64,000 nt of DNA from Plasmodiophora brassicae (taxonomy: Eukaryota > Endomyxa > Phytomyxea > Plasmodiophorida > Plasmodiophoridae): positions 124,001 through 188,000 of the forward strand of contig JASFAU010000009.1 in assembly GCA_039704465.1 (NCBI GenBank), read 5' to 3'. Position 1 is the first letter of the stretch. Each line of letters opens with the position of its first letter. Both the position numbers and the translations under genes were made by a program. Below are positions 53,501-61,905 of this stretch, piece after piece. Below the pieces are notes generated by a model that had not been told where the DNA came from, ran no database searches, and worked only from the letters and a program-made list of their open reading frames with translations.

Positions 53501-56324
53501 TACGTGGTTTCGCGCCGACCATGAAGCAGGACATGACACGACCACTCGACCAGTACCGTGCGGATGAATCGATAAATCGGTGTAGGAGGTAAGCAACGCG
53601 TTTGACGTTATAGATGTCGTTCCCGCAAATGTCGCAGAGTAATCGCCGTCTAGGACAAGAGCTCCTGCCGTCGTCGAGATTGAAGCAAGGACAGATATTC
53701 CACTGTGCGCAGTAGCGTTTAAACTAGAAAAAGAAGAGGTGCCCGCAAAAGAAATAGTTCCTCCTGTTGCTCTTGCATTCAGTTCAACGCTCGTCGATGT
53801 CGACACTGCCTGAACGCTAATAGAAGAACTCTTTAAGACATATCCGCCAGATGTTGTAATCTGCCCAAGTTTGGAGGAAGTCAGTTCAATGGCAGTTCCA
53901 GCTCCTGCACTGCCACCAAATTGTATGGATTTGCTTGAACAGCCACTTAGGGATATGGATCCACTGCCGGATTTGATAACGCCCGCCAGTGATAACTGGT
54001 TCACCGATATAATTCCAGCTCCATTCGACGTCAACACTGAACTTCCAGATGCGATGTTCAAATCTCCGATGCCATTGCAATCGCTATCACACGTTGCAGA
54101 GAATGTATATCCCTGTGTAGCTAGTGTTGCCGATCCTGCAACTTGGAGCGAATCTGTAGCTGACCAGGTCATGATACCGGACGAAGTGCAGTTCCGAACA
54201 ACTGTAATTGCGCCGGATGTTGCGGTGACTGTCATCGTCGTTCCGGCAGAGACGGTTCCATTGATCGATACTGTAGTTCCAGATATTGTTAACTGCGTCC
54301 CGCTCGTAATCGGATAACGAACATCGACCGGTCCAGCTGACGCGGTTAGCGACATAGTAGTACCCGATATTAGACTGCCATTGGCGTTGATGCCCGTCGA
54401 GCCGCTCAACGTGACAGCACCGCTCGTCGATATTGCGGCATTTATAGAAAGCGTCGTGCCCGCAGAGAGTGTGAGAGCATGCGTCTCCGCACCCGTCCCG
54501 ATATTCGCGTTTACAGTAATGTTGGCAGTAGCGGAAATCGAGACATCGCCTGTTGTTAGGGAAGTATGAATAGCTGATGCCGATATTGTCATCGACGACG
54601 GGCTAGTTCCCGAACTGATCACAGGTAGCAGATTGTCATTTGAGCCGGAAACATCTATGACAACAGTGATGGGATCCAGAAGAAGCGTCCCTGAAGATCC
54701 GGCTACGGAAGACAGATTGGTGATTCCATCGAAATGAAGCGAATCAAGGGACGATATTTCAATGAAGCCAGCTTCTCCTGTGAGTATACCACTACGTGCC
54801 GTTGCTCGACCGTTAAACAAGGTCGCGTCGCTCGACAGTAAGATGATAGTTCCGGCATCGCCTTGCAAAGGAAAGGAATCCACAGAAATGCGGGAGCCGC
54901 GATATACGTACAGGTCGCGCACAAAGGTGTTATCGGACATGCTGGCCTGTACACCACCAACCTCAATCAGTCCACCGTTGCAAGCAAACGCGTTCCCTTC
55001 AGCCTCGACGACTGCTGAGGGCCATATGTTGATCAGGTTATGTGCAATGATTCGAATCGTTGCTATTGACTTTCCCTCTGACACGCAATGGAGCGTGCCT
55101 GAAACGTCAACACTACTGGTGTCCAGGAAGGACCCGATGTGAAGCGTAGTAGTCGCGCGAATTGACCCGAACAAAAGAATTCGACGGCCATTAACGATGA
55201 CAGATCCGCTCCGGATCACTGCGTTTGCCTCTAAAACCACAGCTGAATTCGCGTCGCCAATTTCAACCGAGTTTGTGGCCACAACAGAAGCGTTGCTTCG
55301 CGAAATAACGAATGGCGATTTGACGAATAGATCATCGAGGATAGCGGAGCCCTCGAGGAAAACGCTCGACGGACCTGTAATGGCTAATCTGGAACATAAT
55401 GCGCGCCGCACGTATAGATCCCCGCCAGACGTATGCAGAAGCCAGTTCGAACGGCCGGACACCGCAACCGAAGAGAGGGCCCAAGCTAGAGTAGAGTTGT
55501 CAAAGATACCGGAGCACGGTCCATTCTTGCAAAGGAGATCCAGAGAAATTGTCTCGACAGAATCAGCAGAGCATAAAATGCGGCTGTCATCTCTCAAGAC
55601 AATAGATAAAGTATCAAACCCAGAAAATCCAGAAACACGAATCCGAACCGGTGCTGGTGGGGATCGTGTAGTCGTATCGGCCACAAAGACACGGAAAGTG
55701 TCCTCAGAAGAAGTTCCAGATAGGCGTATATGGTCCGAATCATCAACGATTATATCAAGCACGCTGAATCCATCGAAAGTGACATTGACGCATGACGATA
55801 GTCGAATTGGATGACTAAATGTAACCTTAGTCATTGCAACGATTAAAACATCGCGTGCGTTATTCAGTTGTAATCTATGAGGAACACGAGATCCAAACAC
55901 AAGGATTTTACGCTCCGTAGCGGCAGCGTCAAGACGCGCGATTGCAGCGCTGAATGCATCTCGTACACAGACACATGGCTCTAGTCTCCCAACGTTACAA
56001 TTGCGAGAGAAGAAGACGTTGGCTGCAAAGACAACGATATGAGGCTCCTCGTGGTGATACGTGGAATTGTGTTCGAAATGATGCAACATCGATAGGTTGG
56101 TATTCCGCGGAAGACGCAGATCTACTCCATCGAGTGATGCCCAATGCAACGCATCAAATCCAACATGGGGGCCAGTGTCACAAAGCCCATATGAGAACAG
56201 CAACAGGAAAATTACGATCGTGACGCCTATGCCCCCGTAAACATCTCCTCAGGCATGATGACGTTCAGACCGTACCTAAGGCATTACGTTGTGGTCTCCA
56301 CCGAACACGCGGAGGCGGCGACAT
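1..56324 (-). CDS. Giant secreted/surface repeat protein (FHA-like beta-helix repeats), 3' end beyond window, frame broken as assembled
   Basis: I read one gene on the minus strand starting at ATG 56324-56322. Exon 1 is 56276-56324, an intron of 49 bases lies at 56227-56275 (GTACGG...CATAG), and exon 2 runs from 56226 leftwards off the window. Order in the protein: signal sequence; about 770 residues of non-repetitive beta-rich sequence with many N-x-S/T sequons; one divergent 373-residue unit; then about 48 near-identical 375-residue units. Each unit is rich in Ser, Thr, Ala, Val and Gly, carries two Cys and two sequons (NAT and NIS), and has LDGD-type turns. The N-terminal region contains GTLLLDP, a motif familiar from filamentous-haemagglutinin-like adhesins. 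I infer an extracellular or surface fibre or adhesin. The assembled frame first breaks near 52706 (loss of 2 bases) and then about once or more per unit, so the continuous product is a reconstruction. A decaying pseudogene is the alternative. Confidence 0.7.
683..700. repeat. 18-base perfect palindrome, one per array unit
   Basis: CACGACGTCGACGTCGTG is its own reverse complement. It recurs once in each complete unit, for example at about 1808, 2936 and 4061. It lies inside the coding frame, where it encodes the alternating Thr/Ser run TTSTS. Confidence 0.8.
9601..33670 (-). repeat. Array block B: units sharing a one-base deletion
   Basis: From 9614 to about 33189 every unit (about 22) reads GGCGTCAGCTCG where blocks A and D read GGCGTCCAGCTCG. 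On the minus strand this shifts the frame after the VGSVEL segment and leads to a stop about 35 codons later. Roughly half of these units also lose one C at GACTCCGAACG. Smaller private changes occur, for example an insertion near 11015, loss of a G at 10515, GGGGGC near 17232 and 18352, and loss of 2 bases near 28988. Confidence 0.75.
33655..33690. other. Junction of a truncated unit (about 300 bases missing)
   Basis: The unit runs normally to GTGTCGA at about 33675, then jumps through a few unmatched bases to GGAGAGCGTCGACC. About 300 bases normally separate these two points. The anchor spacing here is about 812 instead of about 1122. The low-identity block C starts at exactly this junction, so a misjoin or a real deletion breakpoint are both possible. 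Confidence 0.7.
33671..44220 (-). repeat. Array block C: noisy, variant-rich units with two internal deletions
   Basis: Identity falls sharply at 33671, recovers gradually after about 38000, and the block ends near 44220. Shared differences include ACAACCGTGCC for ACAACTGTGCC, GTCCCTGACC for GTCCCCGACC, GATCTGACG for GATCTGGACG and CAACTGACG for CAACTGGACG. Dozens of private one-base indels also occur, mostly between 33.7 and 37.6 kb. The mix of a few shared substitutions and many indels resembles a divergent or poorly polished segment. Confidence 0.7.
38635..38655. other. Junction of a second truncated unit (about 410 bases missing)
   Basis: GGATCGGCAACGTG is followed directly by TCGGTCAGGCACC. 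In complete units these are about 410 bases apart, and anchor spacing drops to 709 (38151 to 38860). The join falls where both sides carry a short CGTG/GCG-like overlap, compatible with slippage, recombination at microhomology, or an assembly collapse. Confidence 0.75.
44221..53080 (-). repeat. Array block D: gene-proximal (5') units
   Basis: The units return to the GTCCAGCTCG spelling and high identity. Units up to about 47.6 kb still carry GATCTGACG and GTCAGGCACC, as in block C. Most units have one private break: CCAACTGG near 47184, ATAGGGCG at 48061, CTGTGTCGTG near 48712, TTCGTTAGCC at 50206 (two T lost), GGATGGAGCG at 51200 (two bases lost), TGTGTCGCCAC at 52201, and ATAATTGCTG at 52706 (two bases lost). 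The last of these ends the 5' open frame as assembled. Confidence 0.7.
53081..53923 (-). repeat. Divergent 5'-most copy of the array unit
   Basis: Translated on the minus strand, this aligns end to end with the first two-thirds of the array unit. It shares QFGG at the start, S-L-N-A-T-A, LVLDGDY, SWSA, NLYAGTRV-GSG, QWS-GF-LSA, VVIDxS, MxTTTG and GFDRS, but differs at roughly half of the residues. From 53081 leftwards the DNA becomes array consensus, apart from one difference at about 53012. The copy is therefore a chimera: a diverged N-terminal portion joined in frame to a homogenised C-terminal 90-100 residues. Measured QFGG to QFGG it is 1119 bases, 373 codons. Confidence 0.85.
53924..56226 (-). 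other. Non-repetitive N-terminal region of the giant protein (beta-helix-like)
   Basis: About 770 residues with no stop. The first part has short beta-strand turns like those of parallel beta-helix proteins (segments such as VLIVAMTKVTF and VNVTFDGFSVLDI). Later comes GTLLLDPITVVIDVSG (about 54650-54695), then low-complexity Ser/Thr/Gly/Ala rungs such as ISATANITVNANIG and AGTTLSINAAIS. Sequons NST, NVT, NAS, NLS, NIT, NGS, NGT and NCT are scattered through it, consistent with passage through the ER. The Cys-rich stretch near the N-terminus (RNCNVGRLEPCVCVRD) may form disulphides. FHA-like similarity is by motif and composition only. Confidence 0.6.
56170..56324 (-). other. Signal sequence encoded across a 49-base intron
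   Basis: The long open frame has no ATG of its own: upstream of 56203 it reaches an in-frame TGA with only TTG/CTG codons between. Removing 56227-56275 joins ATG TCG CCG CCT... (56324) to GC GTC ACG ATC. The result is a basic, Pro-rich start of 16 residues followed by GVTIVIFLLLFSYGLC and then DTGPH. This has the layout of a signal peptide, with possible cleavage after the Cys or nearby. A type II signal anchor is the alternative. Confidence 0.65.
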
Positions 56325-56690
56325 CGCTGTCGAGCCAGCGACGACGGCCTCGCGCTTCCACGGACACCCACGACCACCCAGACTAAATCGAAAATGGGGT
56401 CACCGACACCGCCGCGGGTGGCACGCACGTCGCAGTCGCAACGGCTGCAAAACGTCCCCTCTCACTGGCGGGGGTTATATTTAGGACATCCGTGTCGCGT
56501 CACCTTGCCAAGACAACGCTAACAGCGCCTTATTTGGCGTCTTCGCACTCCACTGTCATTCTGCGAGAGCGCTGAACGCGTGTTTCGGAGAAGTCTCGTC
56601 TGCCATACAGCGTGCGTATCTGCGGCGCAGCGTATCACGAACACATACAGGAAAGATTAGACTTTTATACAAGTGGAACGAGCCGGATGG
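56325..56690. promoter_or_regulatory. Upstream region of the giant gene, with a TATA-like box
   Basis: These 366 bases separate the stop of the acetyltransferase gene from the start of the giant gene. I see no coding exon in them. The minus strand reads CTAAATATAACC at 56474-56485, about 150 bases upstream of the ATG. It is the only AT-rich, TATA-like string in an otherwise GC-rich stretch. Promoter function is inference. Confidence 0.25.
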
Positions 56691-57133
56691 TCACAGGTCG
56701 TCAATCGAGGCTTCTTCTAGTCCTAACCGGTCATCGATACTGATGCAGACGCTCCTGTACTCGGGGTTTCGTTCAAGAAACGTTTGCCCGATATCTGTGC
56801 ACGCCTCCACATGAAACCATTATGAACCGATACGAATCCGAGAATAGTACATGTGCATGTGGGCAGAACTCGCATGTCGTGCTGGCGAGCGAACTCGAAT
56901 GCGGCCGACGCGACATGTCCAGCCAGGCCACATCCGCGCTTGTCAACTGGAACGAACGTGTGGGTGATCTCCATGACGACGTTGCCGTTGCCAGGCCGCT
57001 TCCATAGACGGTATTCCGCGACGGCGCCGTCGTCCTCGAAGACGCCCTCGCTCGAACTCACCGCGCGTCTCACTGCACCCATAATGGACGTGTCGGACAA
57101 CTGTCCACCGCAACAAGGGACGGCAAGGAGCAC
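56691..57133 (-). CDS. GNAT-fold acetyltransferase of the short N-acetyltransferase type (YidJ/GTLF3B-like)
   Basis: Two exons, 56851-57133 and 56691-56794, separated by a 56-base intron (56795-56850, GTACTA...GCACAG). The spliced product is 128 residues. It carries the hallmark of the small GNAT family: EITHTFVPVDKRGCGLAGHV (acetyl-CoA loop), AAFEFARQHDMRVLPTC, then YIGQTFLERNPEYRSV across the splice site. Without splicing the conserved ERNPEY end is lost, which supports the intron. An in-frame ATG at 57082 is an alternative start (111 residues) and would leave more room behind the transporter gene, whose stop is only 13 bases from 57133. The substrate cannot be read from sequence. Proteins of this type are about 100 residues and stand alone, as here. 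Confidence 0.75.
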
Positions 57134-57146
57134 AAAAGCATAGCAT

Positions 57147-58472
57147 TTACTTGACGTGTTTGTGTTTCACTGGGGAAGGTTGGCCACCAGAATTGGACTT
57201 GGATCGCTGGACAATGTAGCCACCGTACATGTAGATGCCTAGGGAAACCAGCATCAGGGCGGCCGCGATAACCTTCCAACGGGTGATCTCCTCCCCGAAC
57301 AATTTGAAGCTGACGACCATGATGACGACACGACGGGGACCAGTAAGTGATCGAGCCAACGTCGCTGAGGAGAAGCTCGTGACCGCCACCTATTTGCGCA
57401 TGCTGTTAACGGCAGTCCGAACACCTGGTGTCCAATTAACCGACATTGCAGAATCGTTGTGCGGGCGCGGCCATGACAATCAGAATGCACACCGTCACAA
57501 AAGTTGGCATGTTCCCTGCTTCTCGGATGGCCTCGAATGCTCGTGGGAGCTCGCTGAACTCCGCCGAGAAGCATGCTAAAGGAAGGATATAAAGCGTGGC
57601 AAACATACTCTGGCAGATGTTCAGTTGCCAGGCGAACTGCAGGTCTCCCTTGGCCTGTTCAACAGCGAACATCTTCTGCGTGAGAACGCAAAGCAGGGAA
57701 ATAGAGACTGAGCTAACAAGGCAGGCAACAACGCCAAGCGCCTGCTCGTTAGTCCCGATCGACGTGCTCTGCGAGGTTCCGGAAAGGCCAACGACGGTCA
57801 CGGCGATGGTCATCAGGACTACGCCAGCGAATTGGACAATGTGAAAACTCTTCGTCGTGCTAACCAGGCTGATAAGGACGACGAAGATGAGCGAGCTCCC
57901 TGAGTGTAAACTTCTTCAGTATTGCTCTATAGAGGAGCTGGACATATCGTACCTCCAAGAATTGTGTAGACAATCGCAGGAAGCGTGCTCAGCGCGTACG
58001 ACCCGAGTGAAATGCCAATGGCGTCAAGCAGCCCGAGGAACGCACAGCGTTTCCACATGATTTTGGAGGGCATTTCAGGCCGGCCGCGATTGATAATAAT
58101 CCAGATAACAAGGGACACCGGGAACGAGTACGTGAGAAGCGCTAGCAACCACGTGTACTTGACTTTCGTCTTGCCGCCAACGGTCTTCAACGGTTGCGCC
58201 GCCAACGTGTGCATCGACTGTCAAACGAAGAATAATTCGTCAAATCGTTCGCTGCTGATCAAGATGACCAAACAGACCCCTGCAGCAATCAGTACGCAGG
58301 ACATGATGACCAGGATGACATTGTGGGCAAATCGGTTTCTTCTGATAGAACCGCCTTTGTTTTTCTGACGAGTCATATCATGATTGCCGGGCTGCGAGGC
58401 GGGGTGGTCTAGTTCAACAGTAACAGACGGATTTGACGTATCTTTCGCCGACTCGCGATCCCCTGACACCAT
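57147..58472 (-). CDS. Drug/metabolite-superfamily transporter, SLC35F6-like, ten membrane helices
   Basis: Four exons: about 58278-58472, 57953-58217, 57445-57899 and 57147-57389. Introns are 58218-58277 (60), 57900-57952 (53) and 57390-57444 (55), all GT...AG and all restoring frame. The first removes an in-frame TGA. The product is 385 residues from ATG 58472, or 353 from ATG 58376. The ten hydrophobic segments begin at NVILVIMSCVLIAAG and end at KVIAAALMLVSLGIYMYGG. The G-SMHTLAAQ end of helix 1, GLLDAIGISLGSYAL, YTILGGSSLIFVVL and SLTGPRRVVIMVVSF-LFGEE match SLC35/nucleotide-sugar-type DMT proteins in placement and character. The tail KHKHVK is basic and could act as a retrieval signal. 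Substrate is unknown; a Golgi, lysosomal or vacuolar location is inferred from the family. The start is uncertain between the two ATGs. Confidence 0.75.
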
Positions 58473-59338
58473 TACGCAGGCGGTGTATACCCCGTTTGAC
58501 CTGGGAGACCGCTTGTGGACTGAACGGCCCCGAGAGCGATGCAGGAAATCGCCGTGAGCCCGTGACGGACTGCGCAAATCCGCAGGGCTACCTGATAATA
58601 GTCCGCGAGAGTCGCTCCGTACCGACGCCCCTTCCCTGGCCTCTGTCCAGCGAACACTGGTGGCCATCGGCCATCTTGCCATCCGTCCAGCGGTTATGCG
58701 GTTATTTTACTAAGGGCGGCCTGAACACCGTACGTAATGCGTATTGCAGACCATATAGTCTAGCAGCGTCGTAAAGGTTATGCATTATGTAGAGACCCTC
58801 GCACTGTTTCTGGAGAACTGTCAGCGTCGGAATTCTGCCATTAGTGTGCATCGAAACCTGCACTTGGGTGAAAGGTCTAGATGTTTGCGCGCGACACTCG
58901 GTGTCATCGGATCCATTCTCATCTGTATATTGGGAGGGGCAGTGTTAGCACGGAATCGTTATACTTCAGCAACATATGTGTGGGCGATCGTCGTACATGA
59001 AGTTCGACGTCTTCAGTGTGCGTCTGAGACGTTTGTAACGAAGGCGCAGTACTGCCGATCCCTCTGAAAGGTTTGCGTGCAAATTCTTCAGAAACTGTAA
59101 ACAAGTAGCTCGACCGTCGATACGTGGTCATACGTGCCCAGCGGTCGACCTTCCCACATGTTCAGCCGCTCTCGAACTGTAGTGTGCCCCCAATGCCTGC
59201 ATTGGAGTCGATAGTTGTCCATGTCCGCAGGTCGTTTCATGTATCGGACAGATGGGGACATACGGTGCCGCTCGTATGAAACTGGCTTCCTGAGGTAGGT
59301 ACGGTAGTTGCGCGCGCAACGTTGCGCGTTCGGCAGTC
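58473..59338. other. Divergent intergenic region, no gene seen
   Basis: The region lies between the transporter (leftwards) and the TELO2-like gene (rightwards). It holds only short open stretches without family-like sequence or convincing splice pairs. It presumably contains both promoters. I recognise no box, RNA gene or repeat in it. Confidence 0.5.
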
Positions 59339-61603
59339 ATGGGCGATCCGGAAGCTCTGCAGCGCATCCGTGCCTGCATCAGCGTCCTGCGGCGCCGACC
59401 ACTGGACGTGCCGCTGCTGGCCGAATCAGTGGACGGTCTCATCGTGCTCGGACCGCGACTGTACCAAGGGCGCCAGTTCACGTCGCTGCTGGCTCCTGCC
59501 GTACTCGACAATGGCGCGGGCCACGCTGACCTCGTCGGTCCGCTGTTTGTCAATGCGCCGCCAGCGCAGGTCATCATCTCGGTGTCATCACGAATGACCA
59601 AATCTCATGGGGAGGATGTTGCTGCGTTCGCATCGACGATCTTCAGAGCGGTCTGCACCGACGCGTTCCTCCAGCACCTCATTAACTCCCATGTCGACCT
59701 GCCCGTCGTGCATCTCGTCGTCAACGCGCTCGCTTCCTTGCCCGATCGTTGCCCAACGTCGATCCGTATCGTCGATCTGTTCCCGAGGCTTGTCGCCGCT
59801 GTCATGAGGAACGGCGAACCACCGTCCCAGATGGCGTCGATTCTAATCGCCAAGCTGTCCCGGATCGGCCATGCTGACATGGTCGCTTCGGCTCTTCTGG
59901 ATTCTGGCCGTATCGACACACTCTGGTCGGTTATCGATGCTCGTGTTGCCGTTAGGCACGTATCCTTGCTGTACGACGCTAATCGAGCTTGTCGCCTTTT
60001 CGGCATTGCCGCCGGTGACGCAGACGTCGTTGAATCTCTGCTGCTCAGGAAGGTCCTGTCGAAACGCGAGATACGAGTTGTCGTCGATCATGTGCGAGAT
60101 CGGGGGCTTTCCACTCAGTCGTTCGCCAAGGTAGCTGAAGCCTGGTCCAGTGATGCCTTCTTGCGTCAGACGTCTGTGGCGCAGCAGATGTCGGTATCAC
60201 AGGCGCTAGTACTATTGTCGGCGATTGGGGATGGTGAATCAGACATGTCTGCGAATGGCTTTATCATGACCGGGGTGCGGACCCGTTTAAGCCATCCATC
60301 CGCGGTTGTTCGGTGCATGGGTATGCGTGTCGCCGAGCAATTTGCTAGGCGCATGGTACCGGCCGGTGGTGATGCTCCGCCTCTAGCGTTTGATCGTGGC
60401 ACCCTAGACGAACGCGCTTTGTTCGCAGAATACGTCGCCGGACTTGGTCTCGACCTTCAGGTTGTTGAATCCGATACCGAAACACCACGCGATGGCGCTA
60501 CTCGTCCTGATGACGTACGGGCAGAGGTTTCAACAGGTTGCCCTGGCAGTGGCCCTGTGTGGACCAAGGGCGATTTGCTCGCTGATGACAAAGGCTTCTC
60601 CTCGCCACATCAGGTGACTGTTGTGCAACCTGTCGGAAACGAGGCCGTTCGTCTGCCGCGCTTTGTACGGGAATGCTACAGTTACCTTGGGAAGCGCGTC
60701 GAAGGCAGTCGGGATTACATTGAGGCAGCGCTTCGTGCAACGCCGGACGTTGTTCGTCGTACGACGCGACTGGATTTGGAACCGATCGCTGTTCCACTTG
60801 CCATGCGCCTACTGCATCTTCAAGATCAATTCTCGACGCCGGATTTCGCTGAGCATCGACACGACGCTCTAGTTGCTGTGCTTATTTGTGCACCAGAACT
60901 GGTTGCACCATCCTTGGCTGATGCGTTCTACGCCGACAACTATACGATTAGCGATCGTCTCGTCGCTCTTGACGTCCTTGCTGACGGCGCACGGTCTCTG
61001 TCGTCCACATCGGCAACTGATGCCGACGACCGGCACCGGCGGAATTCGCTTTTGCTACCCATTGAGCGGCTTCGAGAGACACCACCTACCGTGGTGGCCC
61101 GAATAGAAAGCCACACGAGACGGTGGGGAACAACATCACTGGCAAGGAAAGATATATCAACGTACGCGTCTCGTTTCGGGCCAATTGCTGCTGCGTCGTT
61201 CCTGTACCCGCTTCTACTGCGCATTGACGCGGGAGACGCGCTCCAGTTTCGGATGGAAACAGAGGATACTGTTGTCCTTGCTCGTCTTCTCAACGTTGTG
61301 GGCACCATCATCGAATGTGCTGGCAACTGTGTCCAGTCGAATGATATGGCCGTTACTGTCATCAAAGTGGCCTTGTGGGCTGCCCGCAATGCCAACTCTG
61401 TTGTCCGGTCCAGTGCACTGTTCGCGTTGTCACGGGCGCTTTCTGTGCAGCAGCCGACGTTGCTGCTCGACGAGGCACGCGTACATCGATCCGAGGTTGT
61501 GTCCTGGTTGGCTAATGCATGCCAGGGCGATCCAGACGGGCGTGTTCGCGAGCTTGCATCGTACTGCCTTGGGCTGTTGTATCCTGGCAACGCATCCTCG
61601 TAA
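59339..61603 (+). CDS. TELO2: TELO2/Tel2-like telomere length regulation protein (TTT complex)
   Basis: Single 754-residue frame with no intron; ATG at 59339 is the first in frame and TAA is at 61601. The protein is almost entirely alpha-helical repeats. The C-terminal half carries the conserved Tel2 pattern: LPRFVRECYSYLGKR at about residue 439; a helical stretch with LLHLQDQFSTPDF-EHRHDALVAVLICAPEL; FYADNYTISDRLVALDVL at about 530; then SRFGPIAAASFLYPLLL at about 611. Known homologues are 688 (yeast) to 837 (human) residues, so this is full length. Tel2 works with Tti1 and Tti2, and with Hsp90 via R2TP, to mature PIKK kinases (ATM, ATR, mTOR, DNA-PK). A four-residue-rich linker (about 395-435, Asp/Thr/Gly) separates the halves. 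The acidic, CK2-type phosphorylation linker of the animal protein may correspond to this segment, but that is inference. Confidence 0.85.
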   Translation: MGDPEALQRIRACISVLRRRPLDVPLLAESVDGLIVLGPRLYQGRQFTSLLAPAVLDNGAGHADLVGPLFVNAPPAQVIISVSSRMTKSHGEDVAAFASTIFRAVCTDAFLQHLINSHVDLPVVHLVVNALASLPDRCPTSIRIVDLFPRLVAAVMRNGEPPSQMASILIAKLSRIGHADMVASALLDSGRIDTLWSVIDARVAVRHVSLLYDANRACRLFGIAAGDADVVESLLLRKVLSKREIRVVVDHVRDRGLSTQSFAKVAEAWSSDAFLRQTSVAQQMSVSQALVLLSAIGDGESDMSANGFIMTGVRTRLSHPSAVVRCMGMRVAEQFARRMVPAGGDAPPLAFDRGTLDERALFAEYVAGLGLDLQVVESDTETPRDGATRPDDVRAEVSTGCPGSGPVWTKGDLLADDKGFSSPHQVTVVQPVGNEAVRLPRFVRECYSYLGKRVEGSRDYIEAALRATPDVVRRTTRLDLEPIAVPLAMRLLHLQDQFSTPDFAEHRHDALVAVLICAPELVAPSLADAFYADNYTISDRLVALDVLADGARSLSSTSATDADDRHRRNSLLLPIERLRETPPTVVARIESHTRRWGTTSLARKDISTYASRFGPIAAASFLYPLLLRIDAGDALQFRMETEDTVVLARLLNVVGTIIECAGNCVQSNDMAVTVIKVALWAARNANSVVRSSALFALSRALSVQQPTLLLDEARVHRSEVVSWLANACQGDPDGRVRELASYCLGLLYPGNASS

Positions 61604-61905
61604 CGCGCTTACATGTCGCTTTGTACTTGAGTATTTATTCCGGATGAAGAATGTTAGAGGGGCGTCGCCAGCAGTTTATCCTCCAGTTGTCGGATAGCCT
61701 CATCAATAAAGTCCAACATGTCGTCTAGGTCGCGATGCGTTCAGAACGAAGCAGCGAAACGGTCGCAACACTCTGTATACCTTGGTGCTTTTTCAGTAGG
61801 GACTGCCACAGTGTCTCCACTCGTTTCCTTGAAACAGCTCCTTCACGATCTAGGGCATTACATTGTTCCGTGCTACAGTACAGTCAAGGACACAGATAAG
61901 AATAT
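61604..61905. other. Short intergenic stretch, nothing recognised
   Basis: Downstream of the TELO2-like stop and before the end of the next minus-strand candidate. An open plus-strand stretch starting at 61718 overlaps that candidate and shows no family features. Confidence 0.4.

Noticed and set aside
53871..54317. Plus-strand open frame of 148 codons in the giant gene's N-terminal region
   Set aside because: Antisense to a longer, family-like minus frame, with no features of its own.
52580..56203. A bacterial two-partner-secretion adhesin gene in a bacterial genome
   Set aside because: No ATG or ribosome-binding site fits without splicing. The neighbours need introns and include TELO2, so the genome is eukaryotic. 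Only the repeat style resembles the bacterial adhesins.
56723..56850. C-terminal end of the acetyltransferase as read without splicing
   Set aside because: It lacks the conserved ERNPEY end of the family. Splicing 56795-56850 restores it.
58221..58682. Separate short minus-strand gene ending at TGA 58221
   Set aside because: The stop falls inside a 60-base GT...AG interval. Removing it joins helix 1 to the rest of the transporter in frame.
58780..59131. Short open frames on both strands before the TELO2-like gene
   Set aside because: No family-like sequence, no splice partners, and they overlap each other.
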